A DNA stretch of 64,000 nt, taken from assembly GCA_945482615.1 (NCBI GenBank), contig CALYRG010000003.1, forward strand, positions 1-64,000, read 5' to 3'. Under the pieces are notes generated by a model. The model was not told the DNA's origin. It ran no database searches and saw only the letters and a list, made by a program, of their open reading frames with translations. Position numbers and translations under genes: made by a program. Shown here piece by piece: positions 1 through 8,517 of this stretch; the first letter of the stretch is position 1, and every line of letters starts with the position of its first letter. The stretch is from an uncultured Clostridia bacterium. GTDB lineage: Bacteria > Bacillota > Clostridia > Oscillospirales > Oscillospiraceae.

Positions 1-492
1 TCCATTGAAAGTAAGCTCCCTCTGCTTGCGCTGATGCTGCTGCTCAACGGTATTTTTCTGTACATCCCCCAGTTCCTTCCCACCAGCAACCGGGATTCCC
101 GGACGCTGTCCAGGGTGGAGGGACTGCTCATGGGCATCGGCGGGGGTCTTTCGGCGATTCCCGGTTTTTCCGCTATGGGCCTTTCCAACGCCATCGGATC
201 GGTGTGCGGCGTGGAGCGGGGCTTTGCCCTGAATATGACCCTGCTCATGAACATGTACCTGAACGTAGGGCTTATTGTTCACGACATCATCGCTCTGGCA
301 GAAGTCGGCCTGAAGGGTACGTCCTTTGCAGTGATTCTGCGGTGCTTTTGTGCGGGACTGGCGGCTTTTGGGGCGGCATTCCTTTCCATCCGGCTTGTGC
401 GCAGACTGTTCCAGGAGCATGACTATACCGGATTCAGCTTTTACTGTATTGGGCTTGCCCTGTTTATCTTTATTTTGAACCTACTGGCTTAG
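1..492 (+). CDS. UppP/BacA-like membrane protein, C-terminal part
   Basis: The frame is open from base 1, so the N-terminus lies outside the window. At least four hydrophobic segments are visible. A central loop resembles the second conserved motif of undecaprenyl-diphosphate phosphatases (IPGFSAMG here against PGxSRSG in the family), and the C-terminal helix has the usual family ending. UppP recycles undecaprenyl pyrophosphate at the membrane for wall synthesis. The arginine of the SRSG motif is missing, so either this is a divergent paralogue or the family call is wrong. It ends 10 bases before ftsK and may be cotranscribed with it. Confidence 0.5.
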   Translation, partial: SIESKLPLLALMLLLNGIFLYIPQFLPTSNRDSRTLSRVEGLLMGIGGGLSAIPGFSAMGLSNAIGSVCGVERGFALNMTLLMNMYLNVGLIVHDIIALAEVGLKGTSFAVILRCFCAGLAAFGAAFLSIRLVRRLFQEHDYTGFSFYCIGLALFIFILNLLA

Positions 493-502
493 GAGGATCC
501 AT

Positions 503-3289
503 ATGGCCCAGAAGAAATCTTCCAGCAGAGCGGAGAGAGTGGTTTCCGAAACCAAGCGGAAAACCCCCGCTTCCGCCGCCGGAAGTTCCAGGAAACAGAA
601 AAAGCCTGCCGCGGCCCCCAAAAAGGCCCCGGCAGCTTATACCGAATACGACAATCCCATCCCTTCCACCGCGATTACGGCAGTACTGAGCGTTCTGCTG
701 CTTGTGCTGTTTGTCGTGATTCTGATCAATCCGGAAGGGGCGCTGCTCCGTGTGGTGCAGTCTGTCGTTCTTGGTCTCATCGGACGGGCAGGCTTCTATT
801 TTTCCATCCCTGCGCTGCTGAGCATTTTTGTGATCAATACCTTTGGAAAGAAGACCTCTGCACGGATGCGTACCATCTGCCTGAGTGTGTTTGTCCTGCT
901 GTGCGGTGCCGTGTATCATCTGGCGGTGCAGAGGAGTGATCTGTTCTGGAGCCTGGATCTGATCCCGTTGCTGTATTTGGGTGGTGCCAACGGCACCACC
1001 GGCGGTATTCTCTGCGGCGCCATTGCCATGGCTCTGTCCTGGGCCTGCGGCAAGACGCTGTCCTATGTGATTCTGATTGTTGTTGCCCTTCTGGTGCTGC
1101 TGGCAGCCATGCTGTTCACGCCTCCCAGTATCGCCCGGGCCATTGCCAATCGTCCCCGGGATGACTGGAAGGACGACGAGGATGACTATATTGAGCCTGC
1201 GGCCATTGTGGTCAATAAGATTGCCACCCACCAGATCGAGCAGAAGCGCAAGCGCCGGGAGCAGGCCAGACAAGCCCCTGCTCCGGCGGTCAATTCTCCG
1301 GCGCAGAGAGCGGCCGTTCCTGCTGCAAAGCCTGTACAGGTGGAATGCGAGCCTGAGATGCCTGTGAAGAAGCCGGCCCGGGAGACACCGGTGCAGCAGG
1401 AGCCTGTCCAGGATACGGTCAAGCAGGTTCCGGGGAAGGGCTCCGCGTTTATGAACCGAATCGATGTGGACATCAGCGCCCCTTTGGGGGGCACTGCAGC
1501 CTTTGTCCGGGAGGACACCCCCAGCGTGTTTGACGAGCCGGTGGAGCAGATCCGGCCCCGGAAGGAGCCAACCATCCCCTCCCGTATGCCGGAGCTGAAG
1601 CGGGACGAGCCCATTGCACCGGCCCCCATTCTGGAAGAAAAACCCAAGGCCCCGGTCCGGGAGGAATCTCAGCCAAAGGCCCCTGTGCAGGAGACACCTC
1701 CCAGGAAGGTCACGGCCAAGGACGCGGCCCAGTCCGCCCAGGAGGTGGCCAGCGAAATCCAGAAGAGTCAGGCGGCTTCCACCGGCGTTTACCGTTATCC
1801 GCCCATTGAGCTTTTGAAGCGGCCCACCCGAGGCAGCACCGATGGTACCGACGAGATGCGGGAAAACTCCCGCCGCCTCAATGAGACTCTGGCCAGCTTC
1901 CGCATCGACGCCCACATCATCAATGTTACCCGAGGCCCCAGCGTCACCCGGTACGAAGTGGAGCTGGACAAGGGTGTCCGGCTGAACAAGCTCACCGGAT
2001 GTGCCGATGACATCGCCCTGTCTTTGGGCGCTTCCGGCGTCCGAATCGCGGCTGTACCCGGAAAGATCTCCGTGGTGGGTATTGAGGTGCCAAACCGCAC
2101 AGTCACAACGGTTTCCCTGCGGGAGGTCATTGATTCCCCCGAATTCAGCAAGGCCAAATCCAAGTCCTCCTTTGCGGTGGGCAAGGATATCGGCGGCAGC
2201 TGCATCATCGGCAACATTGCCAAGATGCCCCATCTGCTCATTGCCGGTACTACAGGCTCCGGTAAATCCGTGTGTATGAACTCCATCATCATCAGTCTGC
2301 TTTACAAGGCCAGCCCCGAGGACGTGAAGCTCATCATGGTGGACCCCAAGATGGTGGAGCTGGGTATTTACAACGGAATTCCCCATTTGCTGATCCCTGT
2401 TGTCACCGACCCCAAGAAGGCAGCGGGCAGCCTGCAGTGGGCCGTTACGGAAATGCTTCGCCGCTATAAGCTGATGTCCGATGCCGGTGTCCGGGACTTG
2501 GAATCCTACAACTCTATCGTGGAGGCGGAGGAGGACGGGCAGCGGATGCCGCAGATCGTGGTCATCATCGACGAGCTGGCGGATATGATGATGGTCGCCG
2601 CCAAAGAGGTGGAGGACTCCATCTGCCGCATCGCTCAGATGGGCCGTGCCGCCGGTATGCATTTGATCATCGCCACCCAGCGCCCCTCTGCGGATGTCAT
2701 CACCGGTCTGATGAAGGCCAATATCCCTTCCAGAATCGCCTTCTCCGTGGCCTCTGCCATGGAATCCCGGATCATTCTGGATACCATGGGTGCGGAAAAG
2801 CTGGTGGGCAAGGGCGATATGCTGTTTGCTCCCATCGGCAGCGGCAAGCCGCTCCGGGTACAGGGCTGCTTTGTCACCGATGCCGAGGTGGAGGCCGTGG
2901 CCTCCTTCGTCAAGGAGAATTCCGACGCAGAATATAACCAGCAGGTACTGGAGGAGATCGAGAAGAAGGCTGCCCAGGCCGGAAAGAAGACCGCCGGTGC
3001 TCCCGACCCGGAGCCTACCGACGAGGAGCTGGAGGGAGACGAGATGCTCCCTGCTGCGGTGGATGTGATTATGGAAACCGGTCAGGCGTCCGTGTCCATG
3101 CTCCAGCGGCGGCTGAAGCTTGGCTACGCCCGGGCTGCCCGCATTGTGGACGAGATGGAGGAAAAGGGCATCGTCGGCCCTTTCCAGGGCTCCAAGCCCC
3201 GTGCCATCCTCATTACAAAGGAAGAGTGGGCTCTGCGCAAAAGCGGCGGCCAGCAGATGTCCTTTGAGGATGTACAGGATATGGAATAA
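503..3289 (+). CDS. ftsK: FtsK/SpoIIIE family DNA translocase
   Basis: This 928-residue septal DNA pump moves chromosomal DNA through the division or sporulation septum. The N-terminus is basic and is followed by about four membrane helices between residues 57 and 207. A long Pro/Glu-rich linker (about 215-425) leads to the motor, with Walker A GTTGSGKS near residue 581 and Walker B IIDELADM near 687. The C-terminus (about 848-915) is the winged-helix gamma domain that reads oriented DNA repeats. The ATG follows AGGAGG at ideal spacing. In spore formers the sporulation (SpoIIIE) and vegetative (FtsK/SftA) forms cannot be told apart by eye, so the symbol is generic. Confidence 0.95.
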   Translation: MAQKKSSSRAERVVSETKRKTPASAAGSSRKQKKPAAAPKKAPAAYTEYDNPIPSTAITAVLSVLLLVLFVVILINPEGALLRVVQSVVLGLIGRAGFYFSIPALLSIFVINTFGKKTSARMRTICLSVFVLLCGAVYHLAVQRSDLFWSLDLIPLLYLGGANGTTGGILCGAIAMALSWACGKTLSYVILIVVALLVLLAAMLFTPPSIARAIANRPRDDWKDDEDDYIEPAAIVVNKIATHQIEQKRKRREQARQAPAPAVNSPAQRAAVPAAKPVQVECEPEMPVKKPARETPVQQEPVQDTVKQVPGKGSAFMNRIDVDISAPLGGTAAFVREDTPSVFDEPVEQIRPRKEPTIPSRMPELKRDEPIAPAPILEEKPKAPVREESQPKAPVQETPPRKVTAKDAAQSAQEVASEIQKSQAASTGVYRYPPIELLKRPTRGSTDGTDEMRENSRRLNETLASFRIDAHIINVTRGPSVTRYEVELDKGVRLNKLTGCADDIALSLGASGVRIAAVPGKISVVGIEVPNRTVTTVSLREVIDSPEFSKAKSKSSFAVGKDIGGSCIIGNIAKMPHLLIAGTTGSGKSVCMNSIIISLLYKASPEDVKLIMVDPKMVELGIYNGIPHLLIPVVTDPKKAAGSLQWAVTEMLRRYKLMSDAGVRDLESYNSIVEAEEDGQRMPQIVVIIDELADMMMVAAKEVEDSICRIAQMGRAAGMHLIIATQRPSADVITGLMKANIPSRIAFSVASAMESRIILDTMGAEKLVGKGDMLFAPIGSGKPLRVQGCFVTDAEVEAVASFVKENSDAEYNQQVLEEIEKKAAQAGKKTAGAPDPEPTDEELEGDEMLPAAVDVIMETGQASVSMLQRRLKLGYARAARIVDEMEEKGIVGPFQGSKPRAILITKEEWALRKSGGQQMSFEDVQDME

Positions 3290-3306
3290 GAGAAAGGAAG
3301 GAAAAG

Positions 3307-3657
3307 ATGCTGTTTTTGCAGTACCCACCATGCTCTACCTGCCAGAAAGCAAAAAAGTGGCTGGATGGCCATGGAGTCGGCTATACCGCCCGGCACATCA
3401 AGGAGGAGAATCCTACCTTTGAGGAGCTTTCTGCGTGGCTGCGAAGGAGCGGCCTGCCGGTAAATAAGTTCTTCAATACCAGCGGACTGCTCTATAAGTC
3501 TATGGGACTGAAGGACAGGCTCTCCACCATGACGGAAGAGCAGCAGCTGCGTCTGCTGGCAACCGACGGTATGCTGGTCAAGCGCCCTCTGGTGATTACG
3601 GACACCGCAGTTCTGGTTGGCTTCCGGGAAAAAGAATGGGAAGAAACGCTTTTGTAA
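3307..3657 (+). CDS. ArsC/Spx family protein (thioredoxin fold)
   Basis: The protein has 116 residues with an N-terminal CSTC (residues 9-12), matching the CxxC or CxxS start of the ArsC/Spx/YffB family. A later KRPL segment (about 93-96) is typical of the family and carries its conserved arginine. Members are either glutaredoxin-linked arsenate reductases or RNA polymerase-binding stress regulators (Spx); the YffB-like subgroup has no settled role. There are no ars genes nearby, so arsenate reduction is not supported. It lies 17 bases after ftsK with GAAAGGAAGG upstream and may be cotranscribed. Confidence 0.85.
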   Translation: MLFLQYPPCSTCQKAKKWLDGHGVGYTARHIKEENPTFEELSAWLRRSGLPVNKFFNTSGLLYKSMGLKDRLSTMTEEQQLRLLATDGMLVKRPLVITDTAVLVGFREKEWEETLL

Positions 3658-3660
3658 CAG

Positions 3661-3698
3661 ACACCGCCCAACAGGTTCTGGCCTGTTGGGCGGTGTTT
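3661..3698. terminator. Bidirectional intrinsic terminator
   Basis: A perfect 15-bp stem (3661-3675 with 3682-3696) has a 6-base loop and a T-rich tail on the plus strand. It sits between the convergent ends of the ArsC-like gene and coaBC and can serve both. Confidence 0.85.
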
Positions 3699-3702
3699 CA
3701 TC

Positions 3703-4902
3703 TTATTTTTCAGCGGCGAGCGCCAGACACTTGTCCAGAATGATTCCGGCCACACACTCCTTGGACTGAAGGGGAAGCTCCAGAATTTCATCCTGGGTGA
3801 TGAGGGTCATCACGTTGGTGTCCACACCAAAGCCCGCACCCTGGACCTTGAGGTTGTTGGCACAGATCATATCCACATTCTTTTTCGTGAGCTTCTTCCG
3901 GCTGTTTTCCAGCATGTTCTCCGTCTCCATGGAGAAGCCGCAGATCACCTGCCCCGGCACACGATGCGCTCCCAGATACGACAGGATATCCGTGGTGCGC
4001 TTGAGGGGGATGGAAAGCTCCGCATCCGATTTTTTTACCTTGTTGTCGGCAACGGTCTGGGGCGTGTAGTCCGCAACGGCGGCGGCCTTGAGGATGAAAT
4101 CCGCATTCCCGGCTTCCGCAGCCACGGCATCAAACATATCCTGGGCGCTGAGTACCGGAATCACCCGGACAAAGGGGGGCATGGGGATGGACACAGGGCC
4201 GCAGACCAGCGTGACGTCAGCCCCCCGGAGCATCGCCACTCTTGCAATGGCGCAGCCCATCTTGCCGCTGGAGTGGTTGGTGATATAGCGCACCGGATCG
4301 ATGGCCTCCTGGGTGGGCCCGGCGGTGACCAGCACCTTTTTCCCGGCGAGGTCATGGGGCAGGGCAATGGCACGAAGGACATGCTGCACCAGATCCTCCG
4401 GCTCCGGCAGCTTGCCCTTGCCCACCGCTCCGCAGGCCAGCCGCCCGGAGGCGGGCTCGATAACCTCCCAGCCGTATCGGCGAAGAAGAGTCAGATTGTC
4501 CTGGGTCACGGGATTATCGTACATGTTGGTGTTCATGGCGGGGGCAATGAGCTTGGGACAGCGGCAGGCCAATACGGTGGTGGTGAGCATATCATCTGCC
4601 AGTCCGTGGGCAAGCTTGGCACACACATTGGCAGTGGCCGGGGCAATGATCACAAGATCCGTTTTTTCCGCCAGAGAGATGTGCTGGACGCTGTGGACAT
4701 AATTCCGGTCAAAGGTGTCCACGGACACCCGGTTCCCGGTGAGCTGCTCAAAGGTCATGGGTGCGATGAACTGCGTGGCGTTTTCGGTCATGACCACCTC
4801 CACCGAGGCGTGGAGCTTGACCAGAGCAGAGGCAAGACAGGCACTCTTATAGGCGGCGATTCCGCCGGTGATACCAAGCAGTATGGTCTTTCCTTTCAGC
4901 AT
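3703..4902 (-). CDS. coaBC: Phosphopantothenoylcysteine decarboxylase / phosphopantothenate-cysteine ligase
   Basis: This 399-residue bifunctional enzyme joins cysteine to 4'-phosphopantothenate (CoaB) and decarboxylates the product to 4'-phosphopantetheine (CoaC). The N-terminal flavoprotein half has the PATANV and PAMNTNMY segments (about 80-135) of FMN-dependent cysteine decarboxylases. The C-terminal half begins near residue 187 with the VLVTAGPT nucleotide-binding motif, then HSSGKMG and the conserved AAVADY segment. Length is normal for the fusion. The ATG has GGGAGG seven bases upstream. The ECF transporter and coaX on the other side of the divergent gap form a coenzyme A supply unit with it. 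Confidence 0.96.
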   Translation of the reverse strand: MLKGKTILLGITGGIAAYKSACLASALVKLHASVEVVMTENATQFIAPMTFEQLTGNRVSVDTFDRNYVHSVQHISLAEKTDLVIIAPATANVCAKLAHGLADDMLTTTVLACRCPKLIAPAMNTNMYDNPVTQDNLTLLRRYGWEVIEPASGRLACGAVGKGKLPEPEDLVQHVLRAIALPHDLAGKKVLVTAGPTQEAIDPVRYITNHSSGKMGCAIARVAMLRGADVTLVCGPVSIPMPPFVRVIPVLSAQDMFDAVAAEAGNADFILKAAAVADYTPQTVADNKVKKSDAELSIPLKRTTDILSYLGAHRVPGQVICGFSMETENMLENSRKKLTKKNVDMICANNLKVQGAGFGVDTNVMTLITQDEILELPLQSKECVAGIILDKCLALAAEK

Positions 4903-4920
4903 GGAGATACCTCCCGATAA

Positions 4921-5072
4921 TTTTTACTATGAAAGCTCCGCATTCATAGTAAAAAGGATTCAAATGCCAGCGCCTCGCCCCTTTACGGGGCAACCGGCGC
5001 TGATGCAAATAAAATCCCCATGCGCGAACTGCTATCATAGTTTGTGGCGCGATTGTATTGCATGAGGATTTT
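4921..5072. repeat. Three tandem strong palindromes in the coaBC/panT gap
   Basis: The 305-base divergent gap holds three hairpin-forming palindromes. The first is a perfect 13-bp stem (4921-4933 with 4943-4955). The second is a 7-bp stem (4968-4974 with 4996-5002) with a nested GCCCC/GGGGC hairpin. The third is a 13-bp stem with one G-U pair (5011-5023 with 5060-5072) and an inner CGCG pairing. None has a clear U-tract on either strand. They could be a structured leader of coaBC, a palindromic interspersed element, or regulator sites. No known riboswitch consensus was recognised. Confidence 0.6.
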
Positions 5073-5104
5073 ATTATATCCCACAAAAACAAAAGTGTAA
5101 AGAC

Positions 5105-5132
5105 TTGTTTTTTCCCATCAGGCTGGTATAAT
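5105..5132 (+). promoter_or_regulatory. Sigma-A promoter for panT-coaX
   Basis: TTGTTT, a 16-base spacer and TATAAT, with an extended TGG just before the -10, lie about 75 bases upstream of the S-component start. Confidence 0.6.
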
Positions 5133-5207
5133 AAGCGACGGGATCCAAGGATCCTGAAAATTTGCGCTGTATCCGCAGGAGCGGAACGGCAGCAGGAGGA
5201 ATGTAAA

Positions 5208-5840
5208 ATGAAGAAAACGAAGGTGAACACCCGGTATATGGCAACCCTTGCCATGTTCTGCGGTGTTCTGTTGGTCATGGGCATGACCGGACTGGGATTT
5301 ATCCCCCTGCCTGTGATCAAAGCCACCACCATGCACATCCCGGTGATCCTGGGAGCGATTCTGCTGGGGCCGGGAGCGGGCGCCGTGTTGGGCGGCGTAT
5401 TCGGCCTGTGCTCCATGTGGGCCAATACCACAGCCCCCGGCCTTCTGAGTTTTGCCTTCTCCCCGTTTATGACCACGGAGGGGCTCCCCGGCGCGTTCAA
5501 GAGCATCTGGATCGCCCTGGGCTGCCGGATTCTCCTGGGCGTGATTGCCGGCTGGCTGTGGAAGGGACTCCAGAAGATTATCCATAAGGATACCATTGCA
5601 CTGCCGCTGACGGCAGCCATCGCCACCATCTGCCATACCATTCTGGTGATGGGCAGCATCTATGTGCTGCTGGCCAGCCAGTACGCCGCCGCCAAGAATG
5701 TGGCTATGAGCGCGGTGCTGGGTCTCGTGATGGGCACTGTGACCGGCTCCGGCATTCCGGAGGCAATCGTGGCTGCCATTCTGGTGACCGTCATCGGAAA
5801 GGCGCTGCTGAAGATTCAGGCGACCCTCAAAACCAAATAG
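5208..5840 (+). CDS. panT: ECF transporter S component, probable pantothenate (PanT)
   Basis: This 210-residue protein has about six hydrophobic segments. Its N-terminal pattern (IPLPVIKATTMHIPVI, then ILLGPGAGAVLG) is typical of energy-coupling-factor substrate-binding subunits. S components bind a vitamin and dock on a shared EcfAAT module, which is not in this window. The pantothenate assignment rests on a PanT-like pattern and on location: divergent from coaBC and 11 bases before pantothenate kinase coaX. The open frame runs back to 5058, but the ATG at 5208 has AGGAGG seven bases upstream and gives a normal N-terminus. Confidence 0.85.
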   Translation: MKKTKVNTRYMATLAMFCGVLLVMGMTGLGFIPLPVIKATTMHIPVILGAILLGPGAGAVLGGVFGLCSMWANTTAPGLLSFAFSPFMTTEGLPGAFKSIWIALGCRILLGVIAGWLWKGLQKIIHKDTIALPLTAAIATICHTILVMGSIYVLLASQYAAAKNVAMSAVLGLVMGTVTGSGIPEAIVAAILVTVIGKALLKIQATLKTK

Positions 5841-5851
5841 GAGGAAGAACC

Positions 5852-6619
5852 ATGCTGCTTGCCATTGACATTGGAAATACCAACATTGTACTGGGATGCT
5901 TTGAAAACGATAAGATCCGGTTCAAAGCCAGGATCGCAACGGACAAGATCAAGACCTCCGACCAGTACGGCGTAGAAATCAATACGATGCTGGAGACCTT
6001 TGGTGTCCACAAGGACCAGATTGATGACTGCATTATTTCGTCCGTTGTGCCGCCGGTATTCAACTCCGTATGCACCGGTGTGATCAAGGTCATCGGCAAG
6101 CAGCCCATGGTGGTGGGCCCGGGCCTGAAGACCGGCCTCAATATCCACATGGACGTTCCCAGCCAGGTGGGCGCCGACAGGATTGTCATTGCTGTTGCGG
6201 CACTGGCAGAGCACAGCGCCCCCCTGATCCTGATGGATATGGGAACTGCCACCACCATTGAGGTGGTGGAGCCGAACAATGTGTATGTAGGCGGCCTGAT
6301 CTTCCCCGGTATGCGCCTGAGTCTGGATGCACTGACCAGCCATACTGCCCAGCTGCCCGGCATCAGTCTGGATCAGCCCAAGAGCGTCATCGGTAAAAAT
6401 ACGGTGGACTGTATGCGAAGCGGTATGATGTTCGGCACCGCTGCTATGCTGGATGGCCTCATTGACCGGATCGAGGAGGAGCTGGGCCACAGCGCAACCA
6501 TCATCGCCACTGGCGGTATGGCGCAGTTCGTGCTCCCTCTGTGCAAGCACGAAATCCTTCTGGACAAGAACCTTCTGCTGAAGGGCCTGAATGTCCTGTA
6601 CAAGAAGAACAAACGGTAG
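5852..6619 (+). CDS. coaX: Type III pantothenate kinase
   Basis: This 255-residue enzyme phosphorylates pantothenate, the first step toward coenzyme A. It shows the ASKHA-fold phosphate motif DIGNTNIVLG at residues 5-14, the GADR motif near 110 and the second phosphate motif DMGTATT near 129, all diagnostic of CoaX. Family enzymes need a monovalent cation and resist feedback by CoA. It follows panT by 11 bases with AGGAGG upstream, so uptake and phosphorylation are probably co-expressed. A terminator follows directly. Confidence 0.97.
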   Translation: MLLAIDIGNTNIVLGCFENDKIRFKARIATDKIKTSDQYGVEINTMLETFGVHKDQIDDCIISSVVPPVFNSVCTGVIKVIGKQPMVVGPGLKTGLNIHMDVPSQVGADRIVIAVAALAEHSAPLILMDMGTATTIEVVEPNNVYVGGLIFPGMRLSLDALTSHTAQLPGISLDQPKSVIGKNTVDCMRSGMMFGTAAMLDGLIDRIEEELGHSATIIATGGMAQFVLPLCKHEILLDKNLLLKGLNVLYKKNKR

Positions 6620-6632
6620 CACAATCTACAAC

Positions 6633-6670
6633 GCAAAAGGTGCAGCTTCTTTCGAGGCTGCACCTTTTGC
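6633..6670. terminator. Intrinsic terminator after coaX
   Basis: A 14-bp perfect stem (6633-6646 with 6657-6670) has a 10-base loop and A/T runs inside both stem ends. It lies between coaX and the convergent ZIP gene and can work in both directions. Confidence 0.8.
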
Positions 6671-6679
6671 ACTGCAATC

Positions 6680-7519
6680 TCATATGTAGATAATCAGAAG
6701 GCCCAGCATGCACCCGATGATGACAAAGAATGTAGGCAGCTTGCTGCGATACAGCAGAATGGCCTCGGGGATGATCTCACCGAACACCACGTACAGCATG
6801 GCGCCGCTGGCGAAGCCAAGGCTGATGGTCAAGCCCAGGGGGCCAACATCTCCAAGCCAGTAGCCCAGCAGCGCACCGAACATGGTGGGAACACCGCTGA
6901 GCGCCGTGACAGTGACGGCTTTGATCCGGCCCATGCCGCCGCTGATCAGAGGAACGGAGACAGCCATGCCTTCGGGAATGTTGTGAAGGCCGATAAGAAC
7001 CGCCAGCAGCATGGCAGAGCTGATGGAGCTGTTCGCATGGCTGGCATAGGAGGCACCGATGGTCATGCCCTCCGGCACATTGTGCAGGGCAATGGCGGCT
7101 GCCATGACCACACCTGCAATGACCAGGGACAGATGGCTGCCGGCATCCTTCTGATGTTCCTCCAGATAGTTGCTGTGGATCAGCTCATTGAGCTGATCGG
7201 CAGTTTTGGGATGGGCTTCGTCTATGTGAGGGACCTTGGCATTGGCATCCTGGTCGATCATTGCGTTGAGAATGTAGATGACCGCCACACCCAGCAGAAC
7301 GGATAAAATGACCGCACTCAGACCTGCGTTGGTAGCGATGGCCTCCGGAATCAGATCAAAGCAGACCACACTGAGCATAACACCGCCGGCAAAGCTCAGC
7401 AGCAGACTGACAGTGCTGTTGGAATCCTTTCGGAACATGGCGCCGACCAGGCCGCCCAGCCCGGTGCCGGCTACACCGGCAATTGCGGTGACAATAAGAA
7501 GTGTCTGAATTGGACCCAT
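6680..7519 (-). CDS. ZIP family divalent metal transporter
   Basis: This 279-residue protein has about eight membrane helices. The ZIP signature is present: HNVPEGMTIG in one helix and HNIPEGMAV in the next, giving the His/Asn/Glu binuclear metal site. A cytoplasmic loop contains His and acidic residues (HIDEAHPKT). It resembles the ZupT/GufA subgroup, which imports zinc and sometimes iron or manganese; the metal cannot be chosen from sequence. It is monocistronic and divergent from spoIIIA, with its own strong promoter. Confidence 0.93.
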   Translation of the reverse strand: MGPIQTLLIVTAIAGVAGTGLGGLVGAMFRKDSNSTVSLLLSFAGGVMLSVVCFDLIPEAIATNAGLSAVILSVLLGVAVIYILNAMIDQDANAKVPHIDEAHPKTADQLNELIHSNYLEEHQKDAGSHLSLVIAGVVMAAAIALHNVPEGMTIGASYASHANSSISSAMLLAVLIGLHNIPEGMAVSVPLISGGMGRIKAVTVTALSGVPTMFGALLGYWLGDVGPLGLTISLGFASGAMLYVVFGEIIPEAILLYRSKLPTFFVIIGCMLGLLIIYI

Positions 7520-7566
7520 GGTAAATCCCCCTCTTGTGTTAGCTATAACAAACTTTTATCGTCCAT

Positions 7567-7595
7567 ACTATAGTACGCACCGTATACAATGTCAA
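7567..7595 (-). promoter_or_regulatory. Sigma-A promoter for the ZIP transporter
   Basis: On the minus strand, TTGACA (7590-7595), a 17-base spacer and TATAGT (7567-7572) lie about 50 bases upstream of the start. A zinc-responsive operator was not evident. Confidence 0.7.
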
Positions 7596-7648
7596 TGGGA
7601 TAAAATGGTTTTCTCTGTTTGCGACAATGAATTGCATTTTACACCGTG

Positions 7649-7677
7649 TGCTATTGTGAATATGGAAAGCATAGTCT
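7649..7677 (+). promoter_or_regulatory. Candidate sigma-E promoter for the spoIIIA operon
   Basis: TGCTATT, a 14-base spacer and CATAGTCT lie just upstream of spoIIIAA. Against the Bacillus sigma-E consensus (KMATATT, 14 bases, CATACAHT) this matches about 5/7 and 6/8. The operon is sigma-E dependent in Bacillus subtilis, which agrees. Confidence 0.5.
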
Positions 7678-7695
7678 TGTCCGGGAGTGATGCAA

Positions 7696-8517
7696 ATGAG
7701 GTGCGCATGGGAAGCTCTGCTGGGGATTCTGCCGCCCCAGCTTCGGAAAAACGTGGATGTGCAGGGCAGGGAGGAAGCCCAGGAGCTTCGTCTTCGGCTT
7801 GGACAGGCCCCTGAGCTTGTGATGGATGGGAAAAGCCTGCTTCTTCCCGGCAGCACCAGCCGGGAAGAACTGGACTACATCGTCAATGCAGCCAGCCGAT
7901 ATTCCCCTTGGGCGGCTGCCACGGCGGCACAGGGCTACCTTACCGCCCCCGGGGGGCATCGGATCGGTCTGTGCGGACAGGTCGTATGCCGGGACGGACA
8001 GGTGCAGGGAATCCGGGAGCTGACCTCCCTGTGCATCCGAATCGCCCGGGATTTTCCCGGAATTGCCCGGGAAGCCGGGATATTGCCAGGATCAGTGCTG
8101 ATCCTGGGGGCACCGGGGTGGGGGAAGACCACCCTTCTGCGGGATGTCCTGCGGGAACGTTCCCGGCGGGAGGCGGTATGTGTGGTGGACGAGCGGGATG
8201 AGATATTTCCCCAAGGCCTTGACCGGGGAGCGCGGACGGATGTCCTGACAGGCTGCCCCAAGACACAGGGGATTTTGATGGCCCTGCGCACCATGAGCCC
8301 CAGGTGCATCGGCGTGGATGAGATTACCAGCCCGGAGGACTGCCGGGCTGTTCTGGAAGCTGCAAACTGTGGGGTTCACCTGGTGGCGACCATCCATGGG
8401 GAATCCCCGGAGAGGTTTCGCCGCCGGGCGGTGTACAGGGAGCTGTGCGGTGTGTTCGATCATCTGGTGGCTCTCCATCCGGACAAGTCCTGGAACAGGG
8501 AAAGGATGGCTCTATGA
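7696..8517 (+). CDS. spoIIIAA: Stage III sporulation protein AA (ATPase)
   Basis: This 273-residue AAA-type ATPase is related to type II/IV secretion motors. Walker A GAPGWGKT lies near residue 137. In the mother cell it powers the SpoIIIA-SpoIIQ channel that links to the engulfed forespore and keeps sigma-G active. GTG at 7687 and ATG at 7690 are also in frame, but GGGAG at 7683-7687 is correctly spaced only for the ATG at 7696. It overlaps spoIIIAB by four bases (ATGA) and is the first of eight tightly packed genes. Confidence 0.95.
   Translation: MRCAWEALLGILPPQLRKNVDVQGREEAQELRLRLGQAPELVMDGKSLLLPGSTSREELDYIVNAASRYSPWAAATAAQGYLTAPGGHRIGLCGQVVCRDGQVQGIRELTSLCIRIARDFPGIAREAGILPGSVLILGAPGWGKTTLLRDVLRERSRREAVCVVDERDEIFPQGLDRGARTDVLTGCPKTQGILMALRTMSPRCIGVDEITSPEDCRAVLEAANCGVHLVATIHGESPERFRRRAVYRELCGVFDHLVALHPDKSWNRERMAL

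Noticed and set aside
470-3331. 953-codon open frame antisense to ftsK
   Set aside because: It is a GC-driven shadow of the clear FtsK gene, His/Gly-rich and without a ribosome site or family motifs. Similar long antisense frames across other genes were dropped for the same reason.
3307-3657. Arsenate reductase
   Set aside because: No ars genes nearby and the family includes Spx-like regulators, so only the family is named.
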